From positions 790,992 to 854,991 of the forward strand of contig NZ_JARLTC010000002.1 of the NCBI RefSeq assembly GCF_029382225.1: DNA of 64,000 nucleotides, written 5' to 3'. Under the pieces are notes generated by a model. The model was not told the origin of the DNA, ran no database searches, and was given only the letters and a program-made list of their open reading frames with translations. Shown here in pieces: positions 1 to 9,225 of the stretch. The position numbers and the translations under genes were made by a program. Numbering within the stretch: the stretch's first letter is position 1; the number at the start of each line of letters is the position of its first letter. Source of the stretch: Spongiactinospora sp. TRM90649. Lineage in GTDB: Bacteria > Actinomycetota > Actinomycetes > Streptosporangiales > Streptosporangiaceae.

Positions 1-299
1 ACCCCGTAGGCCATGTTCTGGGCGTAGATCGAGCAGGTCGCGTGGTTGTCACCGCAGATGCCGCAGATCCGGCTGGTGATGAAATGCGAGTCGCGTGGAT
101 CCTTGCCCTTCATGAACACGCTGTAGCCGCGGAACAGCGACGAGGTGCTCCGGCACTCGACGACCTCGCGGTTGTTGAAATCGATCTTCGTGTAGATGCC
201 GAGGTTCCCGATGATCCTGGTGATCGGGTCCCAGGACATCTCGACCAGCTCACGGGCGGTGTCCGTGGGCTGCCCGCGCCCCGCGATACGGGTTGTCAC
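1..299 (-). CDS. hhyL: [NiFe] hydrogenase large subunit, group 1h (partial)
   Basis: This is the N-terminal 99 codons of a nickel-iron hydrogenase large subunit; the 3' end lies beyond the left edge. The reading contains WDPITRIIGN near the start and the L1 nickel-binding motif RICGICGDNHATCSIYA, whose two cysteines bind the NiFe centre. The start is a GTG at 297-299, 13 bases after the hhyS stop, preceded by a GGGGGA ribosome binding site, so it is co-translated with the small subunit. By family, the enzyme oxidises H2; group 1h enzymes scavenge trace atmospheric H2 during starvation. The group assignment rests mainly on the small subunit. Confidence 0.93.
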   Translation of the reverse strand, partial: MTTRIAGRGQPTDTARELVEMSWDPITRIIGNLGIYTKIDFNNREVVECRSTSSLFRGYSVFMKGKDPRDSHFITSRICGICGDNHATCSIYAQNMAYG

Positions 300-312
300 C
301 GTGCCGTTCCCC

Positions 313-1359
313 CTAGTTTCCCCATCGCGGGTCGTACCCGCTCGTCAGCTTGCGGCCGTTGTGACGCCACTTGGGCTCCTTGTTGGCCGTGTTGTTGGTG
401 ATGGCGCGGAGCTTGCGGATCAGCCCGCCGTAGGCGCCGCTGATGCCGGCCGAGACCGTGGCGCCGGGGGGTTCGTCCATGAATGGCATGAACTTGTCGG
501 GAAAGCCGGGCATGGTGCAGGCGATGCAGATGCCGCCCACGTTGGGACAGCCGCCCACGCCGTCCATCCAGCCGCGCTTGGTGACGTTGCAGTTGACCAC
601 CGGACCCCAGCAGCCGATCCGCACCAGGCACTTGGGCGAGTTGTAGTCGTGGGCGAAGTCGCCCTGCTCGTAGTAGCCCGCCCGGTCGCAGCCCTCGTGC
701 ACGGTCTTGCCGAACAGCCAGGTGGGCCGGAACATGTCGTCCAGCGGGATCGTCGGAGCCATTCCGGCGGCCTGGTAGAGCAGCCAGGTCAGGGTCTCCA
801 TGAAGTTGTCCGGCTGCACCGGGCAGCCGGGGATGTTCACGATCGGCATGCCCCCGGCGGAGCGGAAGTCGCGCCCGAGGTAGTCGGTCAGGCCCATGCA
901 GCCCGTCGGGTTCCCGGCCATCGCGTGGATGCCGCCGTACGCGGCGCAGGTGCCGATCGCGATCACGGCCCACGCCTTGTGCGCGAGCCGGTCGATCCAC
1001 TGGTTGACCGTGATCGGCTCGCCGGTGACCGGGTCGTTGCCCATCGAGGTCCAGTAGCCATCGCCGTTGATGTGCTCGTTCGGAATTGATCCCTCGACCA
1101 CCAGGACGAACGGGCCGAGTTCGCCGCGGTTCGCCTTGTGGAAGGCGGCCATGAACTCGTCGCCGGTCTCCTTGGCCAGCACCTTGTTGTGCAGGTGGAC
1201 CTTGGGCAGGCCGGGCACGAGACCGAGCAGCACGTCCTCGATGCTCGGCAGCGTGGCCGCGGTGACGGAGACCGTGTCGCCGTCGCAGCTCATGCCCTCG
1301 GAGGTCCACAGAATGTGCACCTCGTCGAGCCCCGTGGTCTTTGCCGTGGTTGCGGTCAT
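313..1359 (-). CDS. hhyS: [NiFe] hydrogenase small subunit, group 1h
   Basis: 348 residues, the iron-sulfur electron-transfer subunit of the H2-uptake hydrogenase. The N-terminal proximal-cluster motif reads GMSCDGD, with Asp where most [NiFe] enzymes have the second Cys; three Cys plus one Asp ligation is known for the oxygen-tolerant actinobacterial-type group. Further cluster ligands lie in NIPGCPVQPDN, HEGCDRAGYYEQ, GCWGPVVNCN and GGICIACTMPGFPD. No twin-arginine leader is seen, as is usual for this group. The start is ATG 1359, 9 bases after a GAGGGG site; a longer in-frame reading to 1557 would overlap hypF and is rejected. It lies 67 bases downstream of hypF and 13 bases upstream of hhyL on one strand. 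Confidence 0.96.
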   Translation of the reverse strand: MTATTAKTTGLDEVHILWTSEGMSCDGDTVSVTAATLPSIEDVLLGLVPGLPKVHLHNKVLAKETGDEFMAAFHKANRGELGPFVLVVEGSIPNEHINGDGYWTSMGNDPVTGEPITVNQWIDRLAHKAWAVIAIGTCAAYGGIHAMAGNPTGCMGLTDYLGRDFRSAGGMPIVNIPGCPVQPDNFMETLTWLLYQAAGMAPTIPLDDMFRPTWLFGKTVHEGCDRAGYYEQGDFAHDYNSPKCLVRIGCWGPVVNCNVTKRGWMDGVGGCPNVGGICIACTMPGFPDKFMPFMDEPPGATVSAGISGAYGGLIRKLRAITNNTANKEPKWRHNGRKLTSGYDPRWGN

Positions 1360-1426
1360 GGCCCAAGTCCCCTCTTCGGCCACCCAAGGTGATCGGAAGT
1401 CACCTCTCCGTAGCGGACATACCGCG

Positions 1427-3751
1427 TCAAGCTCCGCCGTAAACTCCGGCGTGATCTCGTGCGGCGGCCACCGCGGCCTGGCCGAGGCTGATACCGCCGT
1501 CGTTGGGCGGGATCCGCTCGTGGGTGAGTACCCGGAAACCGGCTTCGCCCAGCTCACGGGTGGTGCGTTCGAGCAGCAACGCGTTCTGGAACACGCCGCC
1601 GGACAGCGCCGCGGTGGTCAGTCCGGTGCCGTCCCTGATCACCCGGCAGGCCGTCACGACCAGCCCGGCCAGGCCGTTGTGGAACCGAGCGGCGACCACC
1701 CCGGACGGCACGCCCGCCAGCAGGTCGTCCGCCGCCGCCGCGACCAGGGCGGACCCCGAGGCCACCAGCGGATCGCCGGTCGTGACCGGCGCGCGGTACC
1801 GGCCGCGCTCGGCCGGGTCGGCGAGTTCCTCCAGCCCGGCCGCCGCCTGCCCCTCGTAGGTCACCGTGTCACGGACGCCCGCCAGCGCGGCGACCGCGTC
1901 GAACAGCCGTCCCGCGCTCGACGTCGGCGGCGCGACCCGGCGCAGGGGTGAGTCGGCGTCCGCCGCCGCCGCGCGGCGGGCGAGCCCGGCCACCTCCTCC
2001 CAGGCGGACTCGTTGCGCCGGGCCACGTCGAGCTTGGCGGCCAGGCCGTCCGGGAGACCGGCCAGGTAGGCGGCGGCCATCCGCCACGGCTGGCGGACCG
2101 CCGCCGGGCCGCCGGGCATCGGCACCTGGTCCAGGTGCCCGGCCCGCCGGTAGGAGACCAGGTCGGCGACCAGGAACTCGCCGCCCCACAGCGTCCCGTC
2201 CGCGCCGAAGCCGAGGCCGTCGAAGGCGACGCCGATCACCGGCCCCCGCTCGCCGTTGTCCACCAGGCAGGACGCGATGTGCGCGTGGTGGTGCTGCACC
2301 CCGGCCGTCTCGACGCCCGGCAGGTCGAGGGCGTGCTTGGTGGACAGGTACTCCGGGTGCAGGTCGTGCGCGACGAGCTCGGGGTGCACGCCGAACAGCC
2401 CGGCGAACCGGGCGATGCCCTCGACGTAGCAGCGCAGCGTCTCATAGCTGGAAAGGTCGCCGAAATGCTGGGAAAGGATCGCCCGATCTCCTTTGACCAG
2501 GCAGAACGTACTCTTCAAGGCCGCACCGCAGCCCAGCACGTGCCGGGGGGCCGCCCACGGCAGGGTGACCGGGGCCGGGGCGTGGCCGCGTGAGCGCCGC
2601 AGCACCAGGGCCCGTCCGCCGTGCGGGCGGACGACGGAGTCGTCCACCGGGGCGTCGATGGGACGGTCGTGGGTGAGGAACGCGTCGGCGACCCCGCCCA
2701 GCCGGGCCATGGCGTCGTCGTCGGCGTAGGCGATCGGCTCGTCCGACAGGTTTCCGCTGGTCAGCACGATCGGCTCGGCGACCTCCGCGAGCAGCAGGTG
2801 ATGCACCGGCGTGTACGGCAGCAGCACCCCCAGGCGTGCCGTCCCCGGCGCGACCCCCTCCGCCACCCGCCGCACCGGCCGCGCCGCGCGCGGCAGCAGC
2901 ACGATCGGCCGGTCCGCGCCGGTCAGCAGCGCGGCGGCCACCGCGTCCACCTCGCACAGCTCCGCCGCTCCCGCCAGGTCCGCGACCATCACCGCGAGCG
3001 GGCGCTCCTCCCGGCGCTTGCGCGCCCGCAGCTCCGCGACGGCCCGTTCGTCCGCCGCCGGCGCCGCCAGGTGGAACCCGCCGACGCCCTTCACGGCGAG
3101 CACCCCGCCCGCGCGCAGCACCCGCGCGGCCTCCGCGACCGGCTCACCGCTTCCCCCGGACGGCCCGCCGATCAGCCGCAGCTCCGGCCCGCAGTCCGGG
3201 CAGCACACCGGCTGGGCGTGGAACCGCCGGTCGGCCGGATCGTGGTACTCCCGCGCGCACGCCGCGCACATCGCGAAGGCGGCCATCGTGGTCAGCGCCC
3301 GGTCGTACGGGACGCCGCGCACGATGGACAGCCGGGGACCGCAGTTGACGCAGTTCACGAACGGATGGCGGTGCCGCCGGTCCTCCGGGTCGGCCAGCTC
3401 GGCCAGGCAGTCCGCGCACGTCGCGGTGTCCGGGGAGATCAACGTGCCGGGCGGCCCGCCGTCCTGGCTGGCCGCGATCGAGAACGTCCCGCCGGGCGCG
3501 GGCACCGGCTCCCGCGCCCCGGCCGTCACCCGCTCGACCCTGGCCAGCGGCGGCGCGTCGCGCGTCAGCCGCAGCAGGAACTCCTCCACCGCCTCTGGCA
3601 CGCCCGTCACCTCGGCGAAGACCCCCCGGACGTCGTTGCCCACCCGCCCGGCGAGACCGAGCCCGGTCGCCAGGCCGTGCACGAACGGCCGGAACCCGAC
3701 CCCCTGCACGACGCCCTCGACCCGCACCTCAACGCGTACCCACGCCCCCAT
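1427..3751 (-). CDS. hypF: Carbamoyltransferase HypF, hydrogenase maturation
   Basis: 774 residues. HypF makes the thiocarbamate on HypE that becomes the cyanide ligands of the NiFe centre. Domains in order: acylphosphatase (VQGVGFRPFVHGLA, residues about 15-90); two zinc motifs (CADCLAEL..NCVNCGPR and CAACAREY..CCPDCGPE, about 110-190); a YrdC-like domain (KGVGGFHLA); and a C-terminal Kae1-like carbamoyltransferase with HHHAHIASC and the end motif SGGVFQN. Length fits the family. The start is ATG 3751; an in-frame TTG at 3766 is possible. It sits directly upstream of hhyS in the same orientation, so maturation and structural genes are probably co-transcribed. Confidence 0.96.
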   Translation of the reverse strand: MGAWVRVEVRVEGVVQGVGFRPFVHGLATGLGLAGRVGNDVRGVFAEVTGVPEAVEEFLLRLTRDAPPLARVERVTAGAREPVPAPGGTFSIAASQDGGPPGTLISPDTATCADCLAELADPEDRRHRHPFVNCVNCGPRLSIVRGVPYDRALTTMAAFAMCAACAREYHDPADRRFHAQPVCCPDCGPELRLIGGPSGGSGEPVAEAARVLRAGGVLAVKGVGGFHLAAPAADERAVAELRARKRREERPLAVMVADLAGAAELCEVDAVAAALLTGADRPIVLLPRAARPVRRVAEGVAPGTARLGVLLPYTPVHHLLLAEVAEPIVLTSGNLSDEPIAYADDDAMARLGGVADAFLTHDRPIDAPVDDSVVRPHGGRALVLRRSRGHAPAPVTLPWAAPRHVLGCGAALKSTFCLVKGDRAILSQHFGDLSSYETLRCYVEGIARFAGLFGVHPELVAHDLHPEYLSTKHALDLPGVETAGVQHHHAHIASCLVDNGERGPVIGVAFDGLGFGADGTLWGGEFLVADLVSYRRAGHLDQVPMPGGPAAVRQPWRMAAAYLAGLPDGLAAKLDVARRNESAWEEVAGLARRAAAADADSPLRRVAPPTSSAGRLFDAVAALAGVRDTVTYEGQAAAGLEELADPAERGRYRAPVTTGDPLVASGSALVAAAADDLLAGVPSGVVAARFHNGLAGLVVTACRVIRDGTGLTTAALSGGVFQNALLLERTTRELGEAGFRVLTHERIPPNDGGISLGQAAVAAARDHAGVYGGA

Positions 3752-3838
3752 CCGGCCAGTCTGCAACGGGGCCGGTCGCCGACCGGGCGGGCGCGCGGCG
3801 AGCCGCCGGTAAGTTCTTCACCACCCCTGAAGGGCTCT

Positions 3839-4618
3839 TCACCGCGCCTGAGGGGACGGCCAGGTCGCCCAGGCGGCGGTGGCGTCGTCGTGCGGCTTGG
3901 CATGGGCGGGTGCGCCGTGCTCCCGCTCCGCCGCGCGGACCAGGCCGATCAGCGCGGCCGGGCCGTCGGCGGCGGCGACGCCGACGACGTCGCGCCACGG
4001 CGTGCCGTACCAGTCGATCAGGCGGGTCACGCCGTCGGTGGCCAGCAGCGCGCCGGTCACCGTGGCGCGATGGGCCGACCCGGTGACCGCCTCGTGGGCG
4101 GCCTCGGGCCGGGTGCTCGCCACCCAGAACCCGCCCGCCCGGTTGCGCAGCGACCGGACCAGCTCCCGCGTGTACGGCTTGCCCCCCGGCAGCCGGTCGA
4201 GCCGGTCGTCGGCCACCACCGTGACCTCTCCCCCGGTCCGCCGCAGCGCCATCGGCGAGTCGCACAGCACCAGGTAGTCCAGCGCGTCGCCGCGCTCGCG
4301 GAGCACGGTGAGGGTGGACGACGGCGAGTCCGGGTTCGCCAGGTCGCAGGTGTGGCGGTGCCCGGCGGCGGTCTCCTCGATCGCGGCGGCGACCAGGTCG
4401 GGCAGCTTCTCCTCGGGCCGGGTGAGCAGTCCCCGCGCCAGGGCCCCGCCCAGGTGGGCGACCAGCCACGGCACGTCGTGGACGCAGCCCGACTCGACGC
4501 CGGGCGAGGGGGTCGCGCCGTCGAGCACGGCGACCCACGTGGATCCGCTGATCACCAGGTCCTCGTTCCGCCGCCCGGGCGCGGGCTGCGACGCATGGGC
4601 GACCAGCATGCCGACCAT
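3839..4618 (-). CDS. PP2C-like protein phosphatase domain protein
   Basis: 259 residues, soluble, no signal peptide. The N-terminal part reads HASQPAPGRRNEDLV followed by VAVLDGATP, resembling the NQD and DGhGG metal motifs of PP2C phosphatases. LVLCDSP and LLATDGVTRLIDW match later PP2C motifs (GDS and DG), and DDATAAW fits the last metal site (DDxT). This supports a metal-dependent Ser/Thr phosphatase fold; activity is inferred. ATG 4618 was chosen over an upstream reading that overlaps the preceding gene; ATG 4609 is an alternative. It starts 4 bases after the stop of the small membrane gene at 4623, so the two are translationally coupled. Confidence 0.75.
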   Translation of the reverse strand: MVGMLVAHASQPAPGRRNEDLVISGSTWVAVLDGATPSPGVESGCVHDVPWLVAHLGGALARGLLTRPEEKLPDLVAAAIEETAAGHRHTCDLANPDSPSSTLTVLRERGDALDYLVLCDSPMALRRTGGEVTVVADDRLDRLPGGKPYTRELVRSLRNRAGGFWVASTRPEAAHEAVTGSAHRATVTGALLATDGVTRLIDWYGTPWRDVVGVAAADGPAALIGLVRAAEREHGAPAHAKPHDDATAAWATWPSPQAR

Positions 4619-4622
4619 GATG

Positions 4623-4892
4623 TCATCCGCCCTCCCGCGAGCCCGTCCCGGGGGACGCGCGCCGCCGCGCGGGGGCGCGGGCCGTCCAGGGCAGCATCCG
4701 GAAGGCGCGGTCGCTGAGCCGCTCGGGCGCGTACAGCGCGGTGAGCACGACGGTGGCGGCCAGCGCCGCCTCAAGCAGGGTGAGCGCCGCGGCCAGGCCG
4801 GGAGCGCCCGCCCACAGCGCGGTGTGCACCCCGGCCACGGTCAGCAGGGCGCCGCCCTTGGCGGCGGCATCGGCGATGACGGCGGAAGGCAT
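4623..4892 (-). CDS. Small membrane protein
   Basis: 89 residues with two hydrophobic stretches (about 10-27 and 32-50) and a basic, Arg/Pro-rich C-terminal tail, suggesting a two-helix membrane protein with a cytoplasmic tail. Family unknown. The start ATG 4892 gives the MPSAVIADAA reading; the ORF can be extended upstream but the extension looks non-coding. It lies 4 bases before the PP2C-like gene and is divergent from the HTH/TPR gene at 5059, so the 4893-5058 gap should hold both promoters. Confidence 0.55.
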   Translation of the reverse strand: MPSAVIADAAAKGGALLTVAGVHTALWAGAPGLAAALTLLEAALAATVVLTALYAPERLSDRAFRMLPWTARAPARRRASPGTGSREGG

Positions 4893-5058
4893 GACCGCAG
4901 CCTGCCGCCGGAGCACCCGGTCCGGTACGGGGTCCGGACAAGGCCGGACGCACGGCACCCCGATGAGGCAGTATCCGAAGGGAGATCGGAAGGGTTCTGA
5001 CGAGTTCCGCCGGGTCCTTCCGGTAGCTGACGACCGGATCGTGGATTGCGAGGCCGTG

Positions 5059-8000
5059 ATGCCGCCGCCCCGGACGCCGGAGGACTTCGCCGCCGCGTTC
5101 ACCGCGCTGCTGACCGCGGGCGGCCTGACGGTCGCCGGGGTGCTGCGGCACTGCCCGGGACAGGTCAGCCGCAGCACGCTCTATGACTGGAAGAACGGCG
5201 ACCACCTGCCCGAGGAGACCGGCCCGCTGCTGGCCGTCGTGGAGTCGTGCCTGGAGCGGGCCGCGCGGCGGGGCGCCGCGCTCGGCGACGCGCCCCGCGA
5301 CGCCGACGGCTGGCTGCGGCTGCTCGCCGAGGCCAAGCGGGCCCGCGACACGCGCTCCACGGTCGCGGATCCGGCGGCTGGACGGCCCGTGGTCTCGGAT
5401 CCTGCGGCTGGACGGCCAGTCGGCAGGTGGGATCCCGTCGTGCTCGGTGTGCACAAGGCGATCGGCGGCGGGCCGCTGCCGCGCTACGTCCGGCGCGTCC
5501 ACGACGACCTGCTCTACGCGCTGCTCGATCCCGCCGTCGCCGCCAACCGGCTGGTGGCGCTGCGCGGCGGGTCGTCCACCGGCAAGTCCCGCGCGGCCTA
5601 CGAGGCGGTGCGCGCGCGGCTGCCGCACCTGCCCATGTCCTACCCGCGCACCGGCGACGCGCTCGCCCGCCTGCTGACGCGCGGCGTGCCCGCCCGGTCC
5701 GTGCTGTGGCTCAACGAGCTGCGGCACTACGCCGACGACCCGGCCGGGACGCGGGCCCTGTTCGACCTGGCCGACCTGCTCGGTGAGCGGAACCACGTGG
5801 TGGCCGTGACCACGCTGTGGCCCGCCCACTGGGCCGCGTACACCGGGAGCCACCACGGCGAGCCGTACTCCCCCGACTCGGCCAGGGCGACCCGGGAGCT
5901 GCTGATGCCGCTGCCCGAGCTGACCGGCCACGACCCCCGGCAGGTGGATCCGGGGCGCGGCGGGGTCGTGGACGTGCCCGACCGGTTCACCGCCGAGGAG
6001 GTCGCGCGGGCCCTCCGCGACGGCGACACGACGCTGGAGCAGGCCGCGACCGCCGCCGCCGGGTCCGGCGAGGACGGCAGGCTCGCCCAGTACCTCGCCG
6101 GGGTGCCCGAACTGCTGGCCCACTGGCAGGGCCCCGGGGCCGACCCATACGGCCAGGCGCTGATCACCGCCGCGCTGGACGCCGTCCGACTCGGGCATCC
6201 GTATCCGCTCGGGCGAGAGCTGCTGGAGCGCGCCGCCGTCGGCTACTTGTCCCCCGCGCACCGCGCCGTCTCAGACGCCGACCGCGCCGGACGGCTCGAC
6301 CGGGCCTGGGCGTACGCGACCCGAACCCTCAAGGGCGCGATCCAGGCACTCCAGCCGGTACCGCCCGAGGACGGCATCGGCGTGGCCGGATACCGTCCGG
6401 CCGACTACCTGGAGCACTCCTCCCGGCGCACGGCCCCGCCGCCCGCCTCGCTGTGGGAGGCGCTGGCCGTCCACGCCACGGCCCCCGCGCTGATGCCGCT
6501 CGGCGTCGCCGCCGACGATCGGGGCCTGTACCGCTACGCGTTCGCGTTCTTCACCGCCGCCGTCGAGGCGGGCGAGCGGTACGCCCGCAGTTGCCTGGCC
6601 GGGCTGTTCGAGAAGACCGGCAGGACCGACGAGGCGATCACCTGGTTCGGTGCCCGGGCGGACGCCGGAGATGCCGACTCCCTGCACTGGCTGGCGAACT
6701 TCCTGCGCGACGCGGGGCGCACGGAGGAGGCGATGGCCGCCTACCGCCGCGCGGGCAGCCCCAACGACCTGCGGTGGCTGGCCGGGATGCTGAAGCGGGC
6801 CGGGCGGGTGGACGACGCCATCGCCTGTCATCGGGAGGCGGTCGAGAAGTGGGGGGCGGAGCAAGGAGCGAGCCAGTTCGACCTGACCGATCTCCGTACC
6901 CTGATGATCGAGGCGGGCCGCACCGAGGAGCTGATCACCTGGCTGCGGGAGCGCGCCGAGGCGGGGAACGGCCTGGCAGGGGGGATGTGCGCGAGGCTTC
7001 TTGAGGAAGCCGGGCGCGTGGCGGAGGCCATCGACCTTCACCTGCTCTCCGCCAAGGTCCGCGGCGAACGTAAGCCGATTGAGCGTGCGTCCTTGATCCA
7101 GGCGGCGGCACTGCTGGAGAAGAGCGGCCGCGTGGACGAGGCGATCGCGATCCATCGGCGGCTGGCCGACGAGCCGGACGACTACACCGCCCTCTCGGGC
7201 GACTACCAGACCGCCCGCCTCCTCGCGGACACCGGGCGGGCCGACGAGGCCATCGCCTGGCTCCAGGGGCGCGCCGCCGCCGGGCGGCGCACCCATCGCG
7301 GACTGGCGGTGCGGTTGTTGCGCGAACAGGGCCGGGAAGCCGACGCGATCGCCTGGCTGGAGTCGCTCGCCCGCGACGGTGACCACGAGGCCGTCGTCCC
7401 GCTGACCGAGCTGCTGGAGGAGGCCGGGCGCGATGAGGAGGCGATTTGCCTGCTGCGGATCGGCGCACGCACGCACGAGTATCTGCTGTCGCGGCTGATC
7501 CGCACGCTGTTCCGGCTCGACCGCGCTGATGAGGCCGTCGCACTGTGCGCCGACGATCGGACCCGGGTGACGGTCGCCGGGCTGCTGCACGAGAACGGGC
7601 GGACGGACGACGCCCTCGCCCTGCTGCGCGCAAGCGACCCCGAAGGCCCGGCGACGGAAGTGATCCCGGCCATCCTGCGCGAGGCTGGCCGCACCGGTGA
7701 ACTGATCACGTACCTGCGCGAACGTGCCGACGGAGGTGACGCCAAGGCCGCTCGCCGGTTGACCTCACTGCTCGTCTGGAACGGCCGTCGCGACGAGGCG
7801 ATCACGTGGCTGCGCGGCCGTCCCGTCGAGCGCGACGCCTCGGCGGGCGACGAGCTGGCCGAACTGCTACGCCAGGCGTGTCGCCCGGAAGACCTGATCG
7901 TCTGGGTGGCGGGCCACCCCCAGCCCGGCTTGCGCGCTCTCTTACTGGCGGCCGAGGCCCTTCTCGAGGCCGGACGTACTGAGGAGGCGATCTCCCTCTA

Positions 8001-8376
8001 TCAGCGCGCGGCCGGCCTCTACCACTCGCACACGGCCTGGTTCCAGACGCTGCCCGTGCTGACCGCGCTGCTGAGCCGACAGGGCCGGATCGACGAACTG
8101 GTCACCTGGCTCACCGGCCAGGCGGCGGCGGGCGAGTCCCAGGCGCTCAATGAGCTGACTATAGTGCTCCTGCACGCGGGCCGCGCGGAGGAGGCCCTGG
8201 CGGTCTGGGGCCGGTATGTCGAGTCGGGAGACGCCTTCAGGGGCAAGGCCGACCCGCCCGGCGACTTCGCCGACGCGTTCCGCGAGGCGGGCCACGGGGA
8301 ATCGCTCGACCGGATGCACCGCTACGGCATCGACCCCGGCGGCGCGCCCGCCCAGCCCTGGTCCACGGATACATAA
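5059..8376 (+). CDS. HTH / P-loop NTPase / TPR-like repeat protein
   Basis: 1105 residues, no signal peptide or membrane segments. Residues 8-65 resemble a short XRE-like domain (TLYDWKNGDHLPEETGPLLA), then a linker (about 100-125) with a duplicated decapeptide. An NTPase begins with a Walker A, GGSSTGKSRAA (about 170-180), and a plausible Walker B in SVLWLNELRHYADD. The C-terminal half (about 500-1090) consists of degenerate 30-45 residue TPR/Sel1-like repeats with the recurring core GRTDEAITWL. This is the layout of STAND-type signal NTPases: sensor repeats, switch NTPase, output HTH. Target and ligand are unknown. The start is ATG 5059; GTG codons at 5041 and 5056 are alternatives. Confidence 0.85.
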   Translation: MPPPRTPEDFAAAFTALLTAGGLTVAGVLRHCPGQVSRSTLYDWKNGDHLPEETGPLLAVVESCLERAARRGAALGDAPRDADGWLRLLAEAKRARDTRSTVADPAAGRPVVSDPAAGRPVGRWDPVVLGVHKAIGGGPLPRYVRRVHDDLLYALLDPAVAANRLVALRGGSSTGKSRAAYEAVRARLPHLPMSYPRTGDALARLLTRGVPARSVLWLNELRHYADDPAGTRALFDLADLLGERNHVVAVTTLWPAHWAAYTGSHHGEPYSPDSARATRELLMPLPELTGHDPRQVDPGRGGVVDVPDRFTAEEVARALRDGDTTLEQAATAAAGSGEDGRLAQYLAGVPELLAHWQGPGADPYGQALITAALDAVRLGHPYPLGRELLERAAVGYLSPAHRAVSDADRAGRLDRAWAYATRTLKGAIQALQPVPPEDGIGVAGYRPADYLEHSSRRTAPPPASLWEALAVHATAPALMPLGVAADDRGLYRYAFAFFTAAVEAGERYARSCLAGLFEKTGRTDEAITWFGARADAGDADSLHWLANFLRDAGRTEEAMAAYRRAGSPNDLRWLAGMLKRAGRVDDAIACHREAVEKWGAEQGASQFDLTDLRTLMIEAGRTEELITWLRERAEAGNGLAGGMCARLLEEAGRVAEAIDLHLLSAKVRGERKPIERASLIQAAALLEKSGRVDEAIAIHRRLADEPDDYTALSGDYQTARLLADTGRADEAIAWLQGRAAAGRRTHRGLAVRLLREQGREADAIAWLESLARDGDHEAVVPLTELLEEAGRDEEAICLLRIGARTHEYLLSRLIRTLFRLDRADEAVALCADDRTRVTVAGLLHENGRTDDALALLRASDPEGPATEVIPAILREAGRTGELITYLRERADGGDAKAARRLTSLLVWNGRRDEAITWLRGRPVERDASAGDELAELLRQACRPEDLIVWVAGHPQPGLRALLLAAEALLEAGRTEEAISLYQRAAGLYHSHTAWFQTLPVLTALLSRQGRIDELVTWLTGQAAAGESQALNELTIVLLHAGRAEEALAVWGRYVESGDAFRGKADPPGDFADAFREAGHGESLDRMHRYGIDPGGAPAQPWSTDT
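5361..5420 (+). repeat. Two 30-bp direct repeats in linker of the HTH/TPR gene
   Basis: Units 5361-5390 and 5391-5420 differ at a few bases and encode two copies of a ten-residue block ending DPAAGRP. The repeat lies between the HTH and the P-loop domain, so copy number would change linker length without shifting frame. Confidence 0.8.
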
Positions 8377-8900
8377 CGGTTTTGGGGCCTTGTCAGGCGG
8401 CTGTGCGGAGGTAGCATGCAACGGCAGCGAAAAGTACGCGAGTGATCCCGTACGGTGATCTCGGCGAGGGAGGGCCGCGCGAGCGCCCCCGGCCACCGGC
8501 AGGTCAGCACGTACCAGGCGAGGGACACCACGGCCCCGATCCGAGGGCCGCATATCGAAACGGAACCTCTGCCATGCACCCGATCATCGCGGCGCTCACC
8601 AGCACCGGCATCTCCTGGACCCTCCGCCGCCCGATGGCCGTGATCGGCCCATAGCGATCCCGCCCGCACAGGACCCGGCCGGTTGCCGGCGCAGCCGACC
8701 GTGAGGACGGCGGGACGTCTACGCGTGCCCGGGCGAGCGCCCCGCCGTCCGTCCAGCGAGCCCGTCACACCCATCGAACGGGAGGTAATGCCGGAGTTCA
8801 TAGGTTTTGCCCCGGCCGGGTGACCTCGCCGAATGCCGCCGACTAGCTTTGGATCCACCGGAGCAGGGCTCGATCCAGACGCGAGAACGGGGTGATCCCG
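8377..8900. other. Intergenic stretch with a long-loop inverted repeat
   Basis: No convincing gene is seen. GGACGGCGGG at 8705-8714 pairs perfectly with its complement at 8741-8750 across a 26-base loop. There is no T-run, so a terminator for the upstream gene is only possible. A short open frame at 8574-8654 (26 codons) has no clear ribosome binding site and is not called. Confidence 0.45.
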
Positions 8901-9140
8901 ATGCTCAGGAACATGCTCACCAACACTCTCTTCGCCTTCGCGCTCATGACCGTGGCGCTCGCCGTACCGGCGACACCGGCGGCCCAGGCCACCGCCACGA
9001 CGACGGCGAGCGCACAGACGACGGCCGCCGAATGCGCGGTGCACAAGTGCGAATGGCGCCACTGGAAGGGCAAGTGGTGCAAGTTCTGCAAGAAGCACGG
9101 CAAGTGGGAGCGGATGTACTGCAAGCACAAGCGCGACTGA
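8901..9140 (+). CDS. Small secreted Cys/Lys/Trp-rich cationic peptide
   Basis: 79 residues. A Sec-type signal is clear: basic MLRN start, hydrophobic core LFAFALMTVALAV, and an Ala-rich cleavage region (PAAQA, about residue 30). After a Thr/Ala spacer the mature tail has five Cys, three Trp, three His and many Lys (CAVHKCEWRHWKGKWC then KFCKKHGKW). This suggests a small extracellular cationic or metal-binding peptide; no family was recognised. ATG 8901 follows a GGGGTG site; an in-frame GTG at 8892 is an alternative. Antimicrobial or metal-chelating activity is speculation. Confidence 0.7.
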   Translation: MLRNMLTNTLFAFALMTVALAVPATPAAQATATTTASAQTTAAECAVHKCEWRHWKGKWCKFCKKHGKWERMYCKHKRD

Positions 9141-9225
9141 CACGGCTGAAGGACATGCTCCCTCCAGCGGGGCCGGGCCCGATCACTCAGTGCCCGGCCC
9201 TCAAGCGTGCGGGCACGTCAGGCCG

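Noticed and set aside
2621..4717. 698-codon plus-strand frame
   Set aside because: Antisense to hypF and the PP2C-like gene; no family motif, and those genes have clear ones.
8442..8654. 70-codon frame with a possible internal start at 8574
   Set aside because: No ribosome site or recognisable domain; could be noise.
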